Source of the DNA: Jeongeupia chitinilytica
Lineage (GTDB): Bacteria; Pseudomonadota; Gammaproteobacteria; Burkholderiales; Chitinibacteraceae
Direction of reading: 5' to 3'
Length of the DNA stretch: 64,000 nt
Assembly (NCBI RefSeq): GCF_014652315.1
Contig: NZ_BMYO01000002.1
Coordinates: 62,001-126,000 of the forward strand
The translations under genes were made by a program, and so were the position numbers. Position 1 is the first letter of the stretch, and each line of letters opens with the position of its first letter. Under the pieces are notes generated by a model. That model was not told the DNA's origin and did no database searches. It was given only the letters and a program-made list of their open reading frames with translations. Of this stretch, positions 17,467 to 26,500 are shown piece after piece.

Positions 17467-18559
17467 AGTCGTAGCAGGTGTACAGCGCTTCGAGCACCGC
17501 GTCGTCGTAGTCGCCGGCGGGCAGGGCGCGAGCGTCGGCGAGCTGCTGCAGCGCAGGTAGAGCCTCGGCCTCGGCGGCAATTTCGTCACCGTTGATGTAG
17601 ACGCGGTCCTGCTCGAACAGCATCTGGCTCTTCAGGTCGAGGACGACACCGGACCCGGCCACCAGTGCCGCGAAATCGTCGAAGTCGAGCGGATCGTCGG
17701 GGGCATCGAAAAACACGTGCGGCTTCGGCTCGGTGAAATAGCGGCCGACAAAACGGCGCACCGTGGCGTCGTTCCACTCGATCTGTTTGAGCATGGTGGC
17801 CATGCTGGCGATGAAGTCGTCGTCGATCTCGCCCGGATGCGCGCGCACCTTGCGGTCCGGATCGGCATACATGCCGTCGAGGCACAATTCGTCCTGGACG
17901 AACTCGAGGAACTTGCCGGCGATTTCCTGGGTCTTCGGCGCGCGGAAGCCGATCGAATAGGTCATCCCGGGATCGAGCGCAACGCCGTAGTGCGCGTATT
18001 TCGGCGGCAGATAGAGCATGTCGCCATGTTCGAGCACCCATTCCTGCTCGCTGTTGAAATCCTTGAGGACGCGGATCGGCGCGTCCTCGACGAAATTGCC
18101 CGCGTCATCGCTGGAAATCTGCCAGCGTTTCCTGCCGCCGACCTGCAGCAGGAAGACGTCGTACGAGTCGTAATGCGGGCCGACGGTGCCGCCCGGCGGT
18201 GCGTACGAGATCATCAGGTCGTCGAGCCGGTAATAGGGCAGGAAGCTGAAGCGGTACAGCAGCTCGCTGATGTGGTCGACGTGATGGTTGACGTTGCTGA
18301 CCAGCAGCGTCCAGTCGGTTTCCGGCAGCTTCTGCAGCCGGCGCTCGCTGATCGGGCCGTGTTCGAGTTCGTACTTGCCGTTGCGGATCTGGATGAGCCT
18401 GGATTCGGCATCGTCGCTGCCGGCGAGCTCGGTCAGCCGCTCGAGGTCGATCAGCTCGGGAAAATCGGTCCACGCCTGACGGATCAGCAGCGGTTTCTTT
18501 TGCCAGTATTCGGCGAGGAATTGTTCGGGCGTGATGCCACCGAGAAGTTGCATGGGCAT
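17441..18559 (-). CDS. roxA: Ribosomal protein uL16 arginine 3-hydroxylase (JmjC/cupin dioxygenase)
   Basis: 372 residues, YcfD/RoxA family 2-oxoglutarate/Fe(II) oxygenase that hydroxylates an arginine of ribosomal protein L16. N-terminal FLAEYWQKKPLLIRQA is the family hallmark. The iron-binding triad is visible: VGPHYDSYDVFLLQ supplies His129 and Asp131, and LPPKYAHYGVALD supplies His190. The C-terminal winged-helix dimerisation/substrate region follows (residues ~215-372). Divergent from the peroxiredoxin-fold gene 58 bp upstream. Length is normal. Confidence 0.93.
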   Translation of the reverse strand: MPMQLLGGITPEQFLAEYWQKKPLLIRQAWTDFPELIDLERLTELAGSDDAESRLIQIRNGKYELEHGPISERRLQKLPETDWTLLVSNVNHHVDHISELLYRFSFLPYYRLDDLMISYAPPGGTVGPHYDSYDVFLLQVGGRKRWQISSDDAGNFVEDAPIRVLKDFNSEQEWVLEHGDMLYLPPKYAHYGVALDPGMTYSIGFRAPKTQEIAGKFLEFVQDELCLDGMYADPDRKVRAHPGEIDDDFIASMATMLKQIEWNDATVRRFVGRYFTEPKPHVFFDAPDDPLDFDDFAALVAGSGVVLDLKSQMLFEQDRVYINGDEIAAEAEALPALQQLADARALPAGDYDDAVLEALYTCYDYGFLHPAG

Positions 18560-18617
18560 GGCTGGACACTATAACGACTGTGAGAATGTGTCGATTATCG
18601 CACCACGGGAGGTTTGC

Positions 18618-19085
18618 ATGCTGAACCCTGGCGAAGTGGCGCCCGATTTCGAACTGCCCGATGCCGGCATGGACTCGGTCCGGTTGTCGGATTTCCGCGG
18701 CCGGCAGCACGTGGTGCTGTACTTCTTCAACAAGGATCACACCCCGGGCGGCATTACCGAGGCGATCGAGTTCAGCGAGCGTGTGGCGGCGCTGGCGCGG
18801 CACGATGCGATCGTCCTCGGCGTCAGCATGGACGACTGCATGGCGCACGAGCTGTTCATCGACGAGGAAGGCATCGAGTTCGACCTCCTGTCTGACCCGG
18901 AAGGCGAGGTCAGCCGCCGCTACCATGCGCTGCGCGAGTGGCAGGTGGGCGACGTGGTAAGATATGGCATAGCGCGTTCGACTTTCGTCATCGACAAGGC
19001 GGGGCTGATCCGCCACGCTTTTTATCAGGTCACGCCGAAAGGTCACGCGGCCGAAATACTCACCCTCGTTCAATCGCTAGGATAA
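18618..19085 (+). CDS. Peroxiredoxin-fold (BCP/PrxQ-like) protein lacking the peroxidatic cysteine
   Basis: 155 residues. The start MLNPGEVAPDFELPD is chosen for the GGGAGG ribosome binding site and the family N-terminus. The fold is clear: LSDFRGRQHVVLYFFNKDHT, VLGVSMDD, FDLLSDPEGEVSRRYHA, RSTFVIDKAGLI. However, the active-site motif TPGCT, which carries the peroxidatic Cys, reads TPGGI here (Gly45). The only other cysteine is Cys74 in MDDCMAH. The protein should therefore not act as an ordinary thiol peroxidase. It lies six bases before slyD and is probably co-transcribed with it. Confidence 0.85.
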   Translation: MLNPGEVAPDFELPDAGMDSVRLSDFRGRQHVVLYFFNKDHTPGGITEAIEFSERVAALARHDAIVLGVSMDDCMAHELFIDEEGIEFDLLSDPEGEVSRRYHALREWQVGDVVRYGIARSTFVIDKAGLIRHAFYQVTPKGHAAEILTLVQSLG

Positions 19086-19091
19086 GCCCGA

Positions 19092-19571
19092 ATGCAAATC
19101 GCCAAGAATTCCGTCGTCACCCTGAACTATGAGATGTTCGATCTCGAAGGCAAACAGCTCGACAAGACCGAAGAGCCGATTGCCTACCTGCACGGCGGTT
19201 ACGACAACATCCTGCCGCTGGTGGAAGAAGCGCTGGAAGGCAAGACCGTCGGCGACAGCATCGACGTAGTGATGGAAGCCGACGACGCATTCGGCGAACA
19301 CGAGCCGGAACTGATCCGTACCGAAGACAAGGACGTGTTCCCGCAGGAAGTCGAAGTCGGCATGATGTTCGAAGCCGATGATCCGCAGACCGGCGACGTG
19401 CTGCTGTTCCGCGTGGTCGAAATCGCCGGCAACCAGGTCACCGTCGACGCGAACCATCCGTTCGCCGGCATCAAGATCCGTTTCGTCGGCAAGGTTGTCG
19501 ACGTCCGCGAAGCGACCGGCGAGGAGATCGCGCACGGTCACGTGCACGGCGAACACGGCCACCACCACTAA
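19092..19571 (+). CDS. slyD: FKBP-type peptidyl-prolyl isomerase, SlyD-like
   Basis: 159 residues, cytoplasmic PPIase/chaperone. N-terminal half-FKBP MQIAKNSVVTLNYEMFDLEG, then the inserted-flap domain (DVVMEADDAFGEHEPELI, about residues 57-120), the FKBP remainder VTVDANHPFAGIKIRF, and a short His-rich tail (HGHVHGEHGHHH) that is typical of the nickel-binding SlyD C-terminus. RBS is TAGGATAAG just upstream. A strong terminator follows. Confidence 0.94.
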   Translation: MQIAKNSVVTLNYEMFDLEGKQLDKTEEPIAYLHGGYDNILPLVEEALEGKTVGDSIDVVMEADDAFGEHEPELIRTEDKDVFPQEVEVGMMFEADDPQTGDVLLFRVVEIAGNQVTVDANHPFAGIKIRFVGKVVDVREATGEEIAHGHVHGEHGHHH

Positions 19572-19599
19572 GCACGCATCCGGGCTTCGGCCCCGATGG

Positions 19600-19635
19600 C
19601 AAAACGGGACGACTGCGGTCGTCCCGTTTTCGTTT
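19600..19635 (+). terminator. Terminator after slyD
   Basis: AAAACGGGACGACTGCGGTC continues GTCCCGTTTTCG: stable stem and T-rich tail. Confidence 0.88.
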
Positions 19636-19713
19636 CCGCGTCGATGACCGGATGATTGCAGACAGCGTCTTTATTCCTTCATGAAAGCTTAGTTTGCGTG
19701 CAATCCCTCCCCA

Positions 19714-19732
19714 TTAGGCTGGCGACGCCTAA
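19714..19732 (+). promoter_or_regulatory. 5' leader hairpin before the first alkaline phosphatase
   Basis: TTAGGC-TGGCGAC-GCCTAA forms a small perfect stem ending 7 bp before the AGGGAGG ribosome binding site. I could not identify a convincing Pho box upstream. A role in expression is only a possibility. Confidence 0.35.
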
Positions 19733-19748
19733 AAACAGGGAGGCTTTC

Positions 19749-21197
19749 ATGAAAAAATATCTACTGGCGAGCGCGATCAGCATCGCCCTGACTGCATGCG
19801 GCGGCAGCAGCGACAGCAGTACGGCTGCACCGACGCCGACCCCCGCGCCGACGCCGGCACCGGTGGCGGCACAAAAGAACGTCATCTTCTTCCTCGGTGA
19901 CGGCATGGGTCTGACGACCATGACCGCCGCGCGCATCTACTCGGTCGGCGAAGACGGCGACCTGACGATGGATACGCTGCCGGAAAGCGCGTTCATCAAG
20001 ACCTTCTCCAACGACGCCCAGGTCACCGATTCGGCACCGTCGATGTCGGCCTACATGACCGGCGTGAAGATGAACAACGAAGTCATCTCGATGAGCCAGG
20101 AGACCAAGGCCGTCGATCCGACCAAGGAGCTGACCGGCAACTGTGGTACGGCCAACGGCAAGCCGGTGCAGACCTTCCTCGAACTGGCCAAGGCGGCCGG
20201 CTACGGTACCGGTGTCGTCACGACCACGCGCGTGACGCATGCCACGCCGGCCGCAACCTATTCGCACGTTTGCCACCGCGATGCCGAGAACGACATCGCC
20301 GCGCAGTTCGTGCCGGGCGGGACCGCCTTCAACAGCCAGCTCGGCGACGGTGTCGACGTGCTGCTCGGCGGTGGCCGGCAGTTCTTCCAGCCGGTGGCGG
20401 CGGGCGGCAAGCGCGTCGACGGTCGCGACCTGACCGCTGAGCTGAAGGCCAAGGGCTACAGCTACGCCGGCAGCAAGGCCGAATTCGACGCGATCGATCC
20501 GGCCAGGACCAAGAAGCTGGTCGGCCTGTTCACCTCCAGCCACATGAGCTACGACCTTGACCGCGACGCGACCAAGGAGCCGAGCCTCTCCGAGATGACG
20601 CTGAAGGCGATGCGGACGCTGAAACAGAACGGCAAGGGCTACTTCCTGATGGTCGAGGGCGGCCGCATCGACCATGCGCTGCACGAGACCACCGCCAAGA
20701 AGGCACTGCAGGATACGGTGGCGTTCGATACCGCGATCAAGGCGGCGATCGACGAGGTCAAGAAGACCGATCCGGAGCTGAAGAACACGCTGATCGTCGT
20801 CACTGCCGACCACGATCACACGCTGGTACTGAACGGCTACGCGGCCCGCACCGGCAAGAGCTCGGCCGGCAATCCGGGCGTGCTCGGCCTCCTGCGCAAC
20901 TACAGCGACGGCCAGATCGCCAAGGATTCGGACGGCATGCCGTTCACGATCATCGGCTTCGGCAACGGTGAAAACCGCCCGGCCGGCGATCGCAAGAACT
21001 TTGCCGCGCTCGACGACGCAACCGTGTTCGCCAACACCTACCACCAGGAAGCGGTAGTGCGCGTGGCGGCCGGCAGCGAAACCCACGGCGGGACCGACGT
21101 CTTCCTCGGCGCCATCGGCAACAACGCAGACCTGTTCCACGGCACGATGGACAACACCAATGTATTCAGCCTGCTGCGTCAGGCATCAGGTATCTGA
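19749..21197 (+). CDS. Alkaline phosphatase, lipoprotein form
   Basis: 482 residues. Start chosen at MKKYLLASAISIALTACGG (AGGGAGG upstream), giving a lipoprotein signal with lipid-accepting Cys17, then a Ser/Gly and Pro-Thr-Ala linker (PTPTPAPTPAP). The catalytic domain follows: metal-binding FFLGDGMG (Asp51), nucleophile in TDSAPSMSAYMTG (Ser95), ITHATPA-like VTHATPAATYSH, GGRIDHALH, and VVTADHDHTL. It releases inorganic phosphate from phosphomonoesters, here anchored in the envelope. It shares the whole domain with the next gene, 17 bp downstream, a tandem duplication, and the two are probably one operon. Confidence 0.95.
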   Translation: MKKYLLASAISIALTACGGSSDSSTAAPTPTPAPTPAPVAAQKNVIFFLGDGMGLTTMTAARIYSVGEDGDLTMDTLPESAFIKTFSNDAQVTDSAPSMSAYMTGVKMNNEVISMSQETKAVDPTKELTGNCGTANGKPVQTFLELAKAAGYGTGVVTTTRVTHATPAATYSHVCHRDAENDIAAQFVPGGTAFNSQLGDGVDVLLGGGRQFFQPVAAGGKRVDGRDLTAELKAKGYSYAGSKAEFDAIDPARTKKLVGLFTSSHMSYDLDRDATKEPSLSEMTLKAMRTLKQNGKGYFLMVEGGRIDHALHETTAKKALQDTVAFDTAIKAAIDEVKKTDPELKNTLIVVTADHDHTLVLNGYAARTGKSSAGNPGVLGLLRNYSDGQIAKDSDGMPFTIIGFGNGENRPAGDRKNFAALDDATVFANTYHQEAVVRVAAGSETHGGTDVFLGAIGNNADLFHGTMDNTNVFSLLRQASGI

Positions 21198-21214
21198 GTC
21201 AGGGAGACGGACCA

Positions 21215-22618
21215 ATGAAACGCATTCAACAATCGCTGATCGCGACCGCCTGCCTGAGCATCCTGGCCCAGGGCGCGTACGCCGCCGGTGAAGCCAAGAA
21301 CGTGATCTTCTTCCTCGGCGACGGCATGGGCCCGGCGACGGTCACCGCCTCGCGCATCTACAAGTACAAGGAAGAGGGCAGCCTGAACATGGACAAGCTT
21401 GACCGCACCGCGCGGATCAAGACGTTCTCGAACGATGCCCAGACCACCGACTCGGCACCGTCGATGTCGGCGTACATGACCGGGGTGAAGATGAACAACG
21501 AGGTGATCTCGATGTCGCCCGACACCAAGGCCACCGACGCCGCCGGCAAGGCCTACCTCGCCGGCACCGACAGCACCTGCCCGGGGACCAACGGCAAGCC
21601 GGTCGACACCCTGCTGGAAATCGCCAAGGCCAAAGGCAAGGCGGTCGGTTCGATCACCACCACCCGCATCACCCACGCGACCCCGGCGGCGACGTACTCG
21701 CACGTCTGCCACCGTGATGCCGAAAACACCATCGCCGCGCAGGCTGTACCGGGCGGCGCCGGTTACAACAGCAAGCTGGGTGACGGTCTCGACGTGCTCA
21801 TGGGCGGCGGCAACAAGTTCTTCCTGCCGACCGCTTCGGGTGGCAAGCGTACCGACGGCCGCGACCTGATCGCCGAGATGAAGGCCAAGGGCTACACCTA
21901 CGCTGCAACCGGCACCGAGCTCAAGGCAGTCAATACCGCGACGACCAGCAAACTGTTCGCGCTGTTCACGGCCGACCACATGGACTACGAGCTCGACCGG
22001 ACCAAGGGGGCGCTGAACCAGCCCAGCCTGGCCGAGATGACGCAGAAGTCGATCGAGGTGCTGGCCAAGAACAGCAACGGCTTCTTCCTGATGGTCGAAG
22101 GCGGCCGGATCGACCATGCGCTGCACGGTACCAACGCCAAGCGCGTGCTCGAAGACACGGTGGCGTTCGACGACGCGATCAAGGTCGCGCTCGACGAAAT
22201 GAACAAGCGCGATCCGGGGCTGAAGAACACGCTGATCGTCGTCACGGCCGACCACGACCACACGATGACGATCAACGGCTACGGCAAGCGCGGCAGCAAC
22301 ATCCTCGGCACGGTGAAGAACTACAAGGACGGCACCGAACTGAAGGACGCCGACGGCAACAACTACACCACGCTGGTGTTCGGCAACGGCCCGAACCGCA
22401 AGCCGGTGCGGACCGCGCTGATCGAAGGCACTGCCGACAAGACCCAGGTCCTGCACGACGATTACCAGCAGGAAACCGGCGTGAAGATCAACGGTTCGGA
22501 AACCCACGGCGGTGGCGACGTCAAGCTGCTGGCCACCGGTGCCGGTGCAAAGGCGTTCAAGGGTACGCTCGACAACACCAGGGTGTTCGGACTGATCAAG
22601 CAGGCCTACGGCTTCTGA
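21215..22618 (+). CDS. Alkaline phosphatase, soluble exported form
   Basis: 467 residues. The Sec signal peptide MKRIQQSLIATACLSILAQG ends at AYA-AG, with no lipobox, so the product is periplasmic or secreted, unlike its lipoprotein paralogue. Catalytic motifs: FFLGDGMG (Asp36), TDSAPSMSAYMTG (Ser80), ITHATPAATYSHVCHRDAEN, MVEGGRIDHALHG, VVTADHDHTM and ETHGGGDV. The two copies agree closely in these blocks but differ in surface stretches, indicating an old duplication. GGGAGACGG ribosome binding site. Terminator directly downstream. Confidence 0.95.
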   Translation: MKRIQQSLIATACLSILAQGAYAAGEAKNVIFFLGDGMGPATVTASRIYKYKEEGSLNMDKLDRTARIKTFSNDAQTTDSAPSMSAYMTGVKMNNEVISMSPDTKATDAAGKAYLAGTDSTCPGTNGKPVDTLLEIAKAKGKAVGSITTTRITHATPAATYSHVCHRDAENTIAAQAVPGGAGYNSKLGDGLDVLMGGGNKFFLPTASGGKRTDGRDLIAEMKAKGYTYAATGTELKAVNTATTSKLFALFTADHMDYELDRTKGALNQPSLAEMTQKSIEVLAKNSNGFFLMVEGGRIDHALHGTNAKRVLEDTVAFDDAIKVALDEMNKRDPGLKNTLIVVTADHDHTMTINGYGKRGSNILGTVKNYKDGTELKDADGNNYTTLVFGNGPNRKPVRTALIEGTADKTQVLHDDYQQETGVKINGSETHGGGDVKLLATGAGAKAFKGTLDNTRVFGLIKQAYGF

Positions 22619-22631
22619 TGCTCCGTTCCAG

Positions 22632-22662
22632 ACAGCGCGCGGCCTGCCGCGCGCTGTTTTTT
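22632..22662 (+). terminator. Terminator after the phosphatase pair
   Basis: ACAGCGCGCGGCCTGCCGCG continues CGCTGTTTTTT: strong stem with T6. Confidence 0.92.
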
Positions 22663-22700
22663 GCTTTTCAACGATCGATTTCTGGTTCCAAGGAATGACC

Positions 22701-23387
22701 ATGTGGGTTCGCAGTATGTTTGGCCTGACAATGCTGGCTGCCTCGATCGGCCACGCCGCACCGTTGCCCGATGCTGCCGCAACGATTACCTATGAAAGCC
22801 GTGTCGTGACCGCGGAAGGCGTGACCAAACAGACGCGGTTTCAGGAGCGCTGGCTGCGCAGCAAGGACAAGGTCTGGAGCGAGCGCATCGTGCCGGCCAA
22901 TGCCCTGCCCGAGTCGGCGCACGACGGCGATCACGGCGGCGAGCACGACCACCATCACGACATGAACTTCGCCACCGCGGCGAAGTACGTCTACCTCGAT
23001 CCCAAGGGCGCGGTCGCGCTGAACTTCGTCCGCCCGGTGCAGAAGACCGTCATCGTCATGGGCAAGGGCGACTATGCGCAGGTCGGCTTCGATGGTTCGT
23101 GGGAGGCCGCGGCAACACTGATCGACCGCAAGCAGCTCGACAGGATGAGCAAGCTGTCCAAGCCGGCACCGGCCGGTGCCAACTGGTACGAACAGCGGCA
23201 GAACAAGCAGTACGTGCGCGTACTCTGGTCGTCGGCACAGCAACTGCCGCTGACGATCGAAACCGGCCGGGACGACGGCAGCAGCTGGAGCCGGATCAGC
23301 GTCGCCAGGCAGGCGGTGCCGGCCAGATGGCCGTGGGCCGATATTGCGGGCTATACGCGCAAGGATTATATGGACCTGCTCGACTGA
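22701..23387 (+). CDS. Exported protein with His-rich loop, unknown function
   Basis: 228 residues with a Sec signal peptide (MWVRSMFGLTMLAASIGHA). AAGGA at 22690 is correctly spaced for the ATG at 22701; an ATG six bases earlier (22695) is possible but too near the AAGGA. The mature part holds a His/Asp-rich segment DGDHGGEHDHHHDMN (about residues 75-90), suggesting metal binding, and otherwise beta-rich sequence (YVYLDPKGAVALNF, NKQYVRVLWSS). I do not recognise a family. Its position after the metal-dependent alkaline phosphatases hints at a metallochaperone or phosphatase-related role, which is inference. Confidence 0.75.
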   Translation: MWVRSMFGLTMLAASIGHAAPLPDAAATITYESRVVTAEGVTKQTRFQERWLRSKDKVWSERIVPANALPESAHDGDHGGEHDHHHDMNFATAAKYVYLDPKGAVALNFVRPVQKTVIVMGKGDYAQVGFDGSWEAAATLIDRKQLDRMSKLSKPAPAGANWYEQRQNKQYVRVLWSSAQQLPLTIETGRDDGSSWSRISVARQAVPARWPWADIAGYTRKDYMDLLD

Positions 23388-23416
23388 ATATATCTGATGT
23401 TGTTTGTAATTGATTC

Positions 23417-23440
23417 GGGCCCCCGCTGCGGGGCCTGAAT
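23417..23440 (+). terminator. Possible terminator after the His-rich protein gene
   Basis: GGGCCCCCGCTGCGGGGCCT forms a GC-rich stem followed by GAATTCATTTT. The tail is weakly T-rich, so it may be only partially efficient. Confidence 0.45.
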
Positions 23441-23559
23441 TCATTTTCAGGCAATCCGGCTTGGTAATGGCGTCATATCCGGGGATTCGACTATGCATTT
23501 GCGCCAATCGATCCATTACTATGATTGAAATCGGGTTTCCATGAATTGGCGGGGCGATC

Positions 23560-26500
23560 GTGAAACGTGAAGACAATATGGCGGGCAAGCGCACCGCGGG
23601 CATTCTGCGTCCGACCACGCTGGCGATGGCACTCGAACCCCGCATCCTGTTCGACGGCGCCGCCGCCGTGGCAGTCGACCAGCAGCATCATGCCGGTGCG
23701 GATGCCGCCGCGGTCACCCGGCCGGCCGCGGTGGCCGAACCGCGCGATGTACCGGCATCCGCGCCGGCGCCGCGCAATCTGGTGGTGATCGACGCGCGGC
23801 TTGAAAACCGTGATGCGCTGCTGGCGCAATTGCCGGCCGACAGCAAGGCCATTATCGTCAACATTGGCGACGATGCATTGGCGGCCATCAGCCAGGCACT
23901 GACCGCGATGGGCAAGGTCGATTCGATCCAGATTTTCTCGCACGGCAGCAGTGGCCAATTCGATCTCGGCAATCGCGTATTTACCAGCGACGTTGTACGT
24001 CAATCGGCCGATACGCTGGCCGGCTGGCGGGCCGAACTCAATAGCGGCGCCGATATCCAGCTTTACGGTTGCAATATCGGCGCCGGCGAGGCCGGCCGCA
24101 CGCTGGTGCAATTGCTCGCCAAGGAAACCGGAGCCGATGTCGGGGCCTCGAGCGACGATACCGGCAATGCCGCCGCTGGCGGCAACTGGACGCTGGAAGT
24201 CCGGAGTGGCGACGTTGACAAGGCACTGGCGCTGAGCGACCGGGCGCTGGCGAGCTTCAACGGCCTGCTGGCCGATGCCAGCCCGACGGTCGGCTTCACC
24301 AGCGGCGGGACCGACACGCTGATCGGCGACCAGCTGACGTTCACGCTCAATTTCACCAACCCGTCGACGCAGGAAGGTTACGCGCCCTACATCGACCTGT
24401 TCCTGCCCAGAACCGGCAAGGACGGTGACGACGGTGTGTCCTTCGTCGCGGCGTCGTATCTGGGCCAAAACATCCAGAGCTATGTGCTGACGTTCGACGC
24501 CTCGGGCAAGGCGACGCACCCGCTGGCCAAGGACAATCTCGGCCAGCCGGTCGTGCTAAACGCCGCCGATTACGGCATGCGCGCCGGCGATCAGCTGGTG
24601 GTGTTGCAGGTGCCGTTCAGCAGCATCGGCAAGGACCAGCCGACCGTGGGCATCCAGGTGACCGCGGTACTGAGCAATCTGGCCGACACCGCGTACGACA
24701 ACAGCGGCGCGGGCGGCCCGGACCTGGTGATCAAGGCGCGTGCGGGCTTCCAGTACGGCAACGACTCGGCCAACAACCCGACGGTCGACCCGAGCCGGGT
24801 CGAGCAGACGCTGCACAGCTTTACCGTGCACCCGACGCTGGTGACGCTGACGCAGTCGGTCGACATGCCTGAAGGCGAGACGCCGACCGGCCCGAACTAC
24901 CGCCACTCGGAAACCGTCACGGTCAAGCCGGCCAACGGCCAGACCCTGAGCAACGTCACCGTCACCCAGACCGTGCCCGACCAGATTCAGGTCACCAAGA
25001 TCGATCCGGGCAGCGGGGGCACGCTGACCTCGGTGACGCTGAGCAACGGCGTGAAGTTGACCGACAAGGTGCTGATCGATGCGGCCATCGCGTCGGATAC
25101 GGTGTTCATCAGCAGCTACACCGTCAGCTATGCCAGCCTGAGTGCGCCGGGCAATATCGTGGTGCAGTTCTACGTGCCCGAAAGCGACAACGGCGGCTCG
25201 GCCGTGCTCGACGCCAACACCGGCAGCTCGCGTACGATCACCTTCGGTACGCCACAGGCCGCCGGCAAGTGGCAGCCACTGGATCCGCGCGACCGGCTGG
25301 CTTCGGGCGATCCGGTCGATTTCACCGGCAGTGGCACCGGCAGCAATGCCTCGTTCGTGGCCAAGTCGATCACGCTGCACAAGGTCGCGGCCATCCAGGT
25401 GGACACCGGCAGCGCCGGGCTGACGCCGGGTGATACGCTGAGCTACTCGTTGCAGCTGGCGATCTCGGACTACTTTGCCTTCGGCGGCAACATCCTCAAT
25501 CAGGGCGAGTTCAAGGTCGTCGATACGCTGGCCGACGGCCAGACGCTGAGCGGTACGCCCACGTTCAGTTATGTCGTCGACGGCGTGACCAAGACGGTCA
25601 ACCTGATCTACACCAGTTCGACCGACGCCAATGGCGTCACCACGCTCACCTTCGACATCAAGGCGTCGATCCGGCAGGCGCAGCAGGCGGGCGATCTGGT
25701 CGGCGATCTGGCGTTCGACGACGTACTGCAAGGCGCAACCGGCGCACTGATCGCCTACACGGCGGTCATCGCCCAGAGCTACACCGGCAATTACACCCAG
25801 AAGGAAATCAACGAGGGCGACGCGGTCGGCAACAACGCCAGCGTGTCGGCCACCGTCCTGCTGGACCGGCTGAACCTGTCCGGCAGCACGCAAACCGACG
25901 GTTCGTCGACCACGGTGACGATCCCGACCAGCACGATCGATATCGACATCGACAAGGTCAACGGCGGCACACCGCCGGCCAATGGCGAGCTGCGCCCCGG
26001 CGACGTGGTCACCTTCGACCTGAACTACGATCTGGTTACCGGCGACTACGAACACCTGACGCTGACCGCCTACCTGCCGCTGCCGCTGTTCGACGTGTCG
26101 ACGATCAACTGGAGCAACGGCAGTGGTGCCGGACAGTGGGAGCTGGTCGGCGGCCCCGGCGGCAACACCAATCTCGGTCCGTTCACGGTCCGTTCCGGCC
26201 CCGGCAACTCGGTCATTTTCGATTTCGGCGACTATGCGGTCAACGCGGCCCAGGGCAGCAGGATCGCGCTGAAATTCACCCTCCGCGTCGGCGATGCACC
26301 GTTTGCCGACCAGCGCAGCCTGGCCGTGCTGGCGCAGTCGAACCAGCAGACCACGATCAATCACGCGCCGCTGATCTCGTCCGACGCGGTGACGATCCAG
26401 TCGATCGCCGAGCCCAGCCTCGACGTACGCCATGGCGTCGTCAGCAGCAGCAACGGCACGATCACCGGCACGACCGGCAGCTGGGGCGCCCCCGGCTCGG

